This document shows positions 59,201 through 64,000 of a DNA stretch of 64,000 nt, piece after piece. The stretch is taken from the NCBI GenBank assembly GCA_033085395.1, contig JANQBS010000027.1:186001-250000 (forward strand). Direction: 5' to 3'. Below the pieces are notes generated by a model. That model saw only the letters and a list, made by a program, of their open reading frames with translations. It searched no databases and had not been told where the DNA came from. The DNA is from Xanthoparmelia taractica. Lineage: Eukaryota > Ascomycota > Lecanoromycetes > Lecanorales > Parmeliaceae. Position 1 is the stretch's first letter. Every line of letters begins with the position of its first letter. The translations under genes and the position numbers were made by a program.

Positions 59201-60802
59201 GCAAACGTAGAGGTTGCTGGCTTGCTGAATGCGGTGCCAAAGCTACTCTGGCCAAATGCAGGCGCTGCTTGGGTACCAGCGCCGGTAAATGGCGAGGCCT
59301 GGCTTTCGGGTTGTGGCTGCTGCTGTATTTGAGGCCCGCCAGCGGCGACTAGACCTGGGTAGGTGGTCCCTTGTCTGATTGAATCGGCGTATACTATCCA
59401 CCATGAAGATAGCACGCCCTCGTTGTTCAGTACCATTAACGCTGGTAGTGGGCCTTGCGATGCATCGAATTCCTCCTTGGGTAGCGGCCGCAATACTGTG
59501 TCCTTGCTGGAAAGATCGAAGCAGACACCTATAGGGGAAGTATCTGTCTGATCTTTTGACATTGGCATTTGGGCGCGTCTCGAGTCGTCGGCCATAGCAG
59601 TTGTTGTGAAGACACCAGTGACTTTCTCTGCGGCAGCATCGTTTGTTAGAGGAGTCTTTGATCTGGTGACCAAGCCGATGTCTACAGAGGCTGTGGACGC
59701 CACGACTATAGCATCCTGCAGATTTGGCGAGTAATCCCTTAAGCGCTGCATGAATTGGAAAGCGGGACAGCGGTGGAGTCCAAATGGAGGACAAGGGTCA
59801 GGAACCCTCTGGAATGCCATGGATGCCTGGGGTTTTGTTTGTCGAGTGACCAGGTGATAGTTAGTTTCAGGTATCATCCCATCATCTGGAGAGGAAGGGG
59901 TATGAGCAACTAGAAAAACATCGTTTTCAAGCCATAATATTGAGGAGACTGAGCAAGTCAGCAACCAGGTCATGCGCGACTACATTCGAATTCTCACCAT
60001 GCTGATCACCATCCAAGCCGGGCGGTCGAGGGAGTTCTGCTTTGCCTTCCCCTTCAGGTGTCATCTGATAACACATCCCATTCCCAAGACCTGCAATTAG
60101 CTGCTTTCCACGAGCACTCCATGAGACACAGCTAACCCCGTCTTTCAGAACTTGACCTTGAGGCCCACTAAAGAACTCGCGGGTTTTTAGGTTTGCCATG
60201 AATAACTGGCCGTTTGTAGACACTGCAGCGAACAGCTCCGCCTTTTCGGGTGTTGGATTCGGCAGTAGAGCGCGAAGCGCAGTACCGTTAGTGGTGAGCT
60301 GGAACGCCGACTCAGTAGCACCCTGCATTAGAGACTGAACGTCGTAGACCGCCAGACCTCCACCGCTTTCTGCTGATAGCACCAGGAAGCTTTCGTCGGC
60401 GGAGAAGGCGACTTGGGACACCCGCATGCCGACATTGAGGGTCAATTGGGGAGTAAAGGGTTTGATACCGCCATTCGCCGCACTTCCTGCTGAAAATCCT
60501 TGCCGCACCGATTCAGTGCCGGCTACGATGACTGATTCTGGTCCAGCGGCCGCAAGAAGACCTTTCTTTGACGCGACAGATAGTAACGAAGCGGTAGGAG
60601 GAGGAAGGGAATCGATGGGCCATGGAGACGGTAGTAATTGTAATTTTGCTTCTCCTGCGATCGCTTGAAAGCCAAGTGCCTTCTCCAGCAGTCAGCATCG
60701 ACCAAAAATTGAGGGAGGTCGACTGACCTCTGTCGATATTTCCTCCAAGTCGGGACCCTGTTTTATCGAGATTCCTAGTGGAGGGGTCGCTCGAAAAGCC
60801 AT
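56275..60802 (-). CDS. nup159: Nucleoporin Nup159 (NUP214 homologue)
   Basis: Three exons (60802-60728, 60679-59998, 59948-56275) give 1476 residues. The N-terminal beta-propeller begins GPDLEEISTEALGFQAIAGE and KLQLLPSPWPID and runs to about residue 430. Next come FG repeats (many FG, FGxPxF-like and SxFG units, about 460-740) and GLFG near 800. Then follow an acidic region with DDGEDDEDDADGEGDEDEEE (about 940-970) and a C-terminal coiled coil that binds the Nup82 complex. In yeast Nup159 sits on the cytoplasmic face of the pore and docks the helicase Dbp5 for mRNA export. The exon 1-2 acceptor is AAG at 60680; start MAFRATPPLG is preferred over an upstream in-frame ATG. Confidence 0.93.
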
Positions 60803-61657
60803 CCTTGCTCTTTCAAAATCCGGAGAGACTGTTCGGACTTCTCGTCTTAAGAGGTGCCTGTAGACTTTGGCGTTAGGCGGGGTTCGAGCCGCTGTAAAAG
60901 AGTGTCGTCGGGCTAACACATGAGTCCCGGTGAAGAATTTGAGGGTATGGTCCAGGATAGAAGCTCTATGTCAAGTATGCAACCCTAACCTTGCTACCAC
61001 GATTCATCTGGGCAACCGAGTGAAGTTCGCTGGAGCTCGTGTAGATGTCGTGTTTGGAGCTCTTGGCAAGTCTTGGCATCATAAGAACCTACGTACCTTA
61101 GGGTACATTACCTTACCTAAGGGTACCTAACCTAGGCGATTTTTGCTGGGATTCAATAACGGTGCAGGTACGGTTTCATAACAGTTGCATTTCGGTTACC
61201 GTACAGTATTTTACAAGTGCTCTCGTTGTGGTGGTTGGGGGGATGGCCCCTACTCCCCATTTGGTTAGTGTTTCATGACTTCTCTGCTTGGGTAGAAGTA
61301 GGAGTACTTCCAAGTACTTCTGCCCCATGGCCAGGCCCGTCATGGCCGCTATTCCTTTATCAGTCCTCGCTGATAGCCGTAGTAGCCTATCAGCTCCGAG
61401 CAGAGACCTAAGGTAATGCTGACGCGTGAGGCAGTCTCGACCTTTCGTGGCTGCGGAATGATGCAGGGTCCTCGCCAACGATATAGTCCATTGGGCATAG
61501 CAAGAGCGAGCTCTCCAAGTTGAATCTGTTGTACTGTGAGACTGCTTTCACTTCTTCTCATCTCTCACAAGGCGCAGCAATAATTTCGTACGTGCTGTCA
61601 GAACATATTCTGCCTTTCTCCCAGCTTTTGTTCTAGTCCTGGTGAAAGGATAGTACT
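60803..61657. other. Divergent spacer, nup159 and monooxygenase
   Basis: An 855-base region. Around 61090-61135 a cluster of GGTAC/CCTTAC/ACCTAGG-like motifs repeats, close to palindromic. No gene is supported. Confidence 0.45.
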
Positions 61658-63531
61658 ATGGCTATTCACGCTGCTAATTCTGAATCATTCTCCGCCGAGG
61701 AGTCTACACCATGGGATGGCTCTACGCAATCGCTGAAAGTTATAATCATCGGCGCAGGTATCGCAGGGTTGTCTGCTGCTGTAAGCCTGCGCCGTGCCGG
61801 GCATGATGTAGAGGTTTGGCGCGCCCTGTTCCAAAGCCTGATTCATTGTCTCTTATTCCAGTCGGAGTCAGATCTTCGAACAATCTTCTTTCGCAAATGA
61901 GATTGGTGCTGCGATTCATATTTGTCCAAACGCTTCTCGGGTCGTCCTTCCCTGGGGATTTGATCCGGTTCAAGCACGCCTGAACGTGGCCGAAACGGTG
62001 CGTTGTGATCTTTTTCTACGCGCGAGCAGAGTCGAAGGAGCAGGAAGATTCATATGTAGAGGTTACGCTCCGACACTCGGGACTCTCTCTGATAGATGAA
62101 CGCCAGGGGTTGATAGCGCAAGCAAGTACTCTCAAAGCTATCTATGAGTCCGACTATTCTCACGTAGAGAGCAAATACAATGCACCATGGTACTTCGCCC
62201 ACCGCGTCGATCTACACAACTCTCTGAAAGAGCTTGCGCTGCAGGACGCCGGAGTTGGGAGACCTGCTCGACTTCGACTCCGCGCCCGAGTTGTCAGTAT
62301 CGTGAGTACATGTCAACCTGCAATATCAATTGGTACTAGTCTTGACCTTCTATTGGGCGCCTTAGGATCCAAGCGCAGGAACTGTTGTTCTAGACAGTTC
62401 TACAACCTATAAGGCAGATCTTGTCATTGCCGCCGATGGTGTCCATTCCACTGCTGTGGCTCTGGTCACTGGTCGCGAGACTCCAGCCATGCCAACTGGC
62501 TTTTCTGCCTTTCGATTTCTCATTCCCACTGAGGAGCTCCTGGCGGATAAGCAGACAGCACATATCCTGGAAGGGAAAGATGGACAGTTCAAGATTTTTG
62601 TGGGAGAAGGGGGAAGACGCCTTGTGTAGTACCCATGTCGTTCGTGAGTCCACGTATATCAGGATGACGAGGTTTGTGAAGGTTGTTAATAAGAATAAGG
62701 AGCACGCTCCAAAATTTCGTTGCTATACATCCGGACAGTCAGAAATTCGCATCGATTGAAGGCGCGTGCTGAATGCTTAGGTGGGCGTACAAGATGCTGA
62801 CTGCTTGTCTCTTAGAATGGAATGTTGGAGCCAAGAATTCAGACTTGCTCGCAGAATATCAAAGCTTCCATCCCGATCTCGTTGCTACGTGTAGGTAGGT
62901 GTCAGCTAAGAAACGCTTTCCTCAGCCCAGCGCCCAAAGCATGGAATCTACGCTGAAGCGAGAACAGCAAGGCCGCCGACGTCAAGCTCTGGAAGCTCCT
63001 TTACCGGGAGCCTATACCCACCTGGTACAAGCAGCGTCTTGTCCTAATTAGGGATGCCGCGCACCCTATGCTCCCGCGTAGGTCCATACCTCCTTGTTTC
63101 GATGAATGCGATATTCATGTGATTTATATCATCTAGATCAGGGGCAGGGCGGTGCCCAAAGTATCGAAGACGGAGCAGCCATCGGCATCCTGTTCAGCAG
63201 ACTCCCCCAAGACTACCGAGCCAACCTAGACGCAGAGATCGCCAGGAGGCTGTCCGCCTTTGAGGATGTGCGCAAAGCCCGCGCTTCTCTCATGCAGATC
63301 TACAGCAACGCAGGTCAAGACGAGGCTGAGAAGATTCGTGATGAGGCGGTACGCTTTTTGGGTCCTGGTCTTAAAGTCCCCAGTGAGTACTCTTGGTGTT
63401 GCAATTGGTCTACATTCAAAGCGGCTAACGAGTGCCCGTCTATCTTTGCAGCAAATCAAGCCGACTTTCTCGAATTCAATTTTGGGTTTGATGTTGTCAA
63501 GGAGAGCGAGGCTGTCTTGGCGCGTCTTTAA
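61658..63531 (+). pseudogene. Salicylate-hydroxylase-like FAD monooxygenase with nonsense codon
   Basis: Nine exons can be joined (61658-61813, 61872-61997, 62107-62301, 62366-62643, 62700-62761, 62816-62894, 62968-63077, 63137-63382, 63452-63531), giving 443 codons plus the final stop. The Rossmann motif VIIIGAGIAGLSAAVSL opens it. YNAPWYFAHRVDLHNSL, then VIAADGVHS (the DG motif) and HQGQGGAQSIEDGAA confirm the class A flavin hydroxylases. At 62627-62629 a TAG interrupts RRLV-stop-YPCR, where the family has Trp. The usual GDAAHPMLP reads RDAAHPMLP. The intron after 62761 would need a GC donor. Activity is therefore doubtful; the last acceptor set includes one AAG (62699). Recent inactivation is the simplest reading. 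Confidence 0.75.
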
Positions 63532-63795
63532 GAATTTTGCATTCTTATGCTCTATGCTCCTTATTACAAATGGCCCATCTCGCACGAATACTGAGTAAGA
63601 GGAACAACGCGTGATTTCAGAACTTTCAAAATGGTCAAGCGACATAGATTGCCCCCGTGTAGCCATGGCATGAACTTTATGCTTGGCGGCGACCCTCTAG
63701 CCATGCTAAGGAACTGTGTGATCATCCTCATGCGACGATACAATGCTGCATGATCAAGGTAAAAAAAGTACTACGTGCCACGCAATCTAATCTCT

Positions 63796-64000
63796 CTAAT
63801 GCGCGCAGCCCTTCCATCGATTGACTGCGTTATCATCCACAAAAAGCGCCTCCAGGATAGTGCGTGTGGCCACGCTCTCGCCTTCACGCAAACACGCTGA
63901 TACTGCAAACGTAGATCAGCCTGCTTGAAAAGCTACTTGAAATCCTTCTCGTTTCGCTCGCGCGCATTGTGCAGGTCCAACATCTGCATGTCCATCCAGA
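63796..64000 (-). pseudogene. Possible broken methyltransferase-like fragment at the edge
   Basis: On the minus strand from the window end, one frame reads MDMQMLDLHNARERNEKDFK then a stop, and continues LFKQADLRL. This resembles the C-terminal motif of fungal O-methyltransferases, where no stop is expected. A second frame then reads SVATRTILEALFVDDNAVN to a stop at 63796-63798. The pieces may belong to one decayed gene, or to two exons joined by an intron I could not place. The gene body, if any, lies outside the window. Treat as tentative. Confidence 0.3.

Noticed and set aside
52683..63531. Secondary-metabolite cluster of Zn2Cys6 factor, monooxygenase and methyltransferase-like fragment
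   Set aside because: The housekeeping nup159 gene separates them, no backbone synthase is present, and the monooxygenase and the fragment look broken.
1..64000. CRISPR array or bacterial-type operons
   Set aside because: No regularly spaced repeats with unique spacers exist; the only tandem arrays are microsatellites and the coding minisatellite, and the genes are intron-bearing fungal genes.

Overview
The window looks like chromosomal DNA of a filamentous ascomycete (Pezizomycotina; a dothideomycete-like fungus is my guess, but the class cannot be fixed from the sequence alone). The evidence is many short introns (roughly 45 to 150 nt) with GT-AG ends and CTAAC/CTGAC-like branch sites, and genes typical of this group: a Zn2Cys6 regulator, C2H2 proteins, an F-box protein, a fungal fucose-lectin-like protein, a BTB protein, Pkr1, Nup159 and a PSTAIRE Cdc2 kinase. 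Gene models below were joined by hand from splice signals, reading phase and remembered family patterns.

Layout. 0-6 kb: 3' end of a short-chain dehydrogenase, a GTPBP1/2-type GTPase and a two-finger C2H2 protein. 6-9.5 kb: a gene-poor stretch rich in G runs, C runs and microsatellites. 9.5-20 kb: an MFS sugar transporter, then a compact housekeeping block (Pkr1, SmD1, Mtq2, SDHAF3/Acn9), a small cysteine-rich protein and a large F-box protein. 21-25.5 kb: a type II membrane lectin gene with a 15-bp tandem repeat and several lesions, then mostly unassigned DNA. 25.7-34.8 kb: a histidine phosphatase, an alpha/beta hydrolase, a tRNA-Leu, two zinc-finger proteins and a 47-residue membrane microprotein. 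35-46 kb: an acetamidase-type amidase, an AlkB homologue, the Cdc2/Cdk1 kinase, a frameshifted gene relic, a DUF1771-Smr protein and a coiled-coil protein that may be a kinetochore subunit. 46.5-61 kb: a three-KH RNA-binding protein, a BTB protein, an alpha-beta-barrel protein, a Zn2Cys6 factor and Nup159. 61.6-64 kb: a salicylate-hydroxylase-like flavin monooxygenase interrupted by a nonsense codon, and an unclear broken remnant at the edge.

The genes do not form one pathway. Most are conserved single-copy functions: splicing, translation termination, V-ATPase and complex II assembly, cell cycle, nuclear pore. They alternate with accessory genes (transporter, lectin, hydrolases, monooxygenase) that show most of the damage. 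Two divergent pairs share short promoters: Mtq2/SDHAF3 and AlkB/Cdc2. The most noteworthy signals are the disrupted monooxygenase, whose changes fit RIP-type TpG to TpA mutation, the disrupted repeat-bearing lectin gene, a frameshifted relic next to Cdc2, and repeated use of AAG 3' splice sites. I did not find a clearly new multi-gene system.
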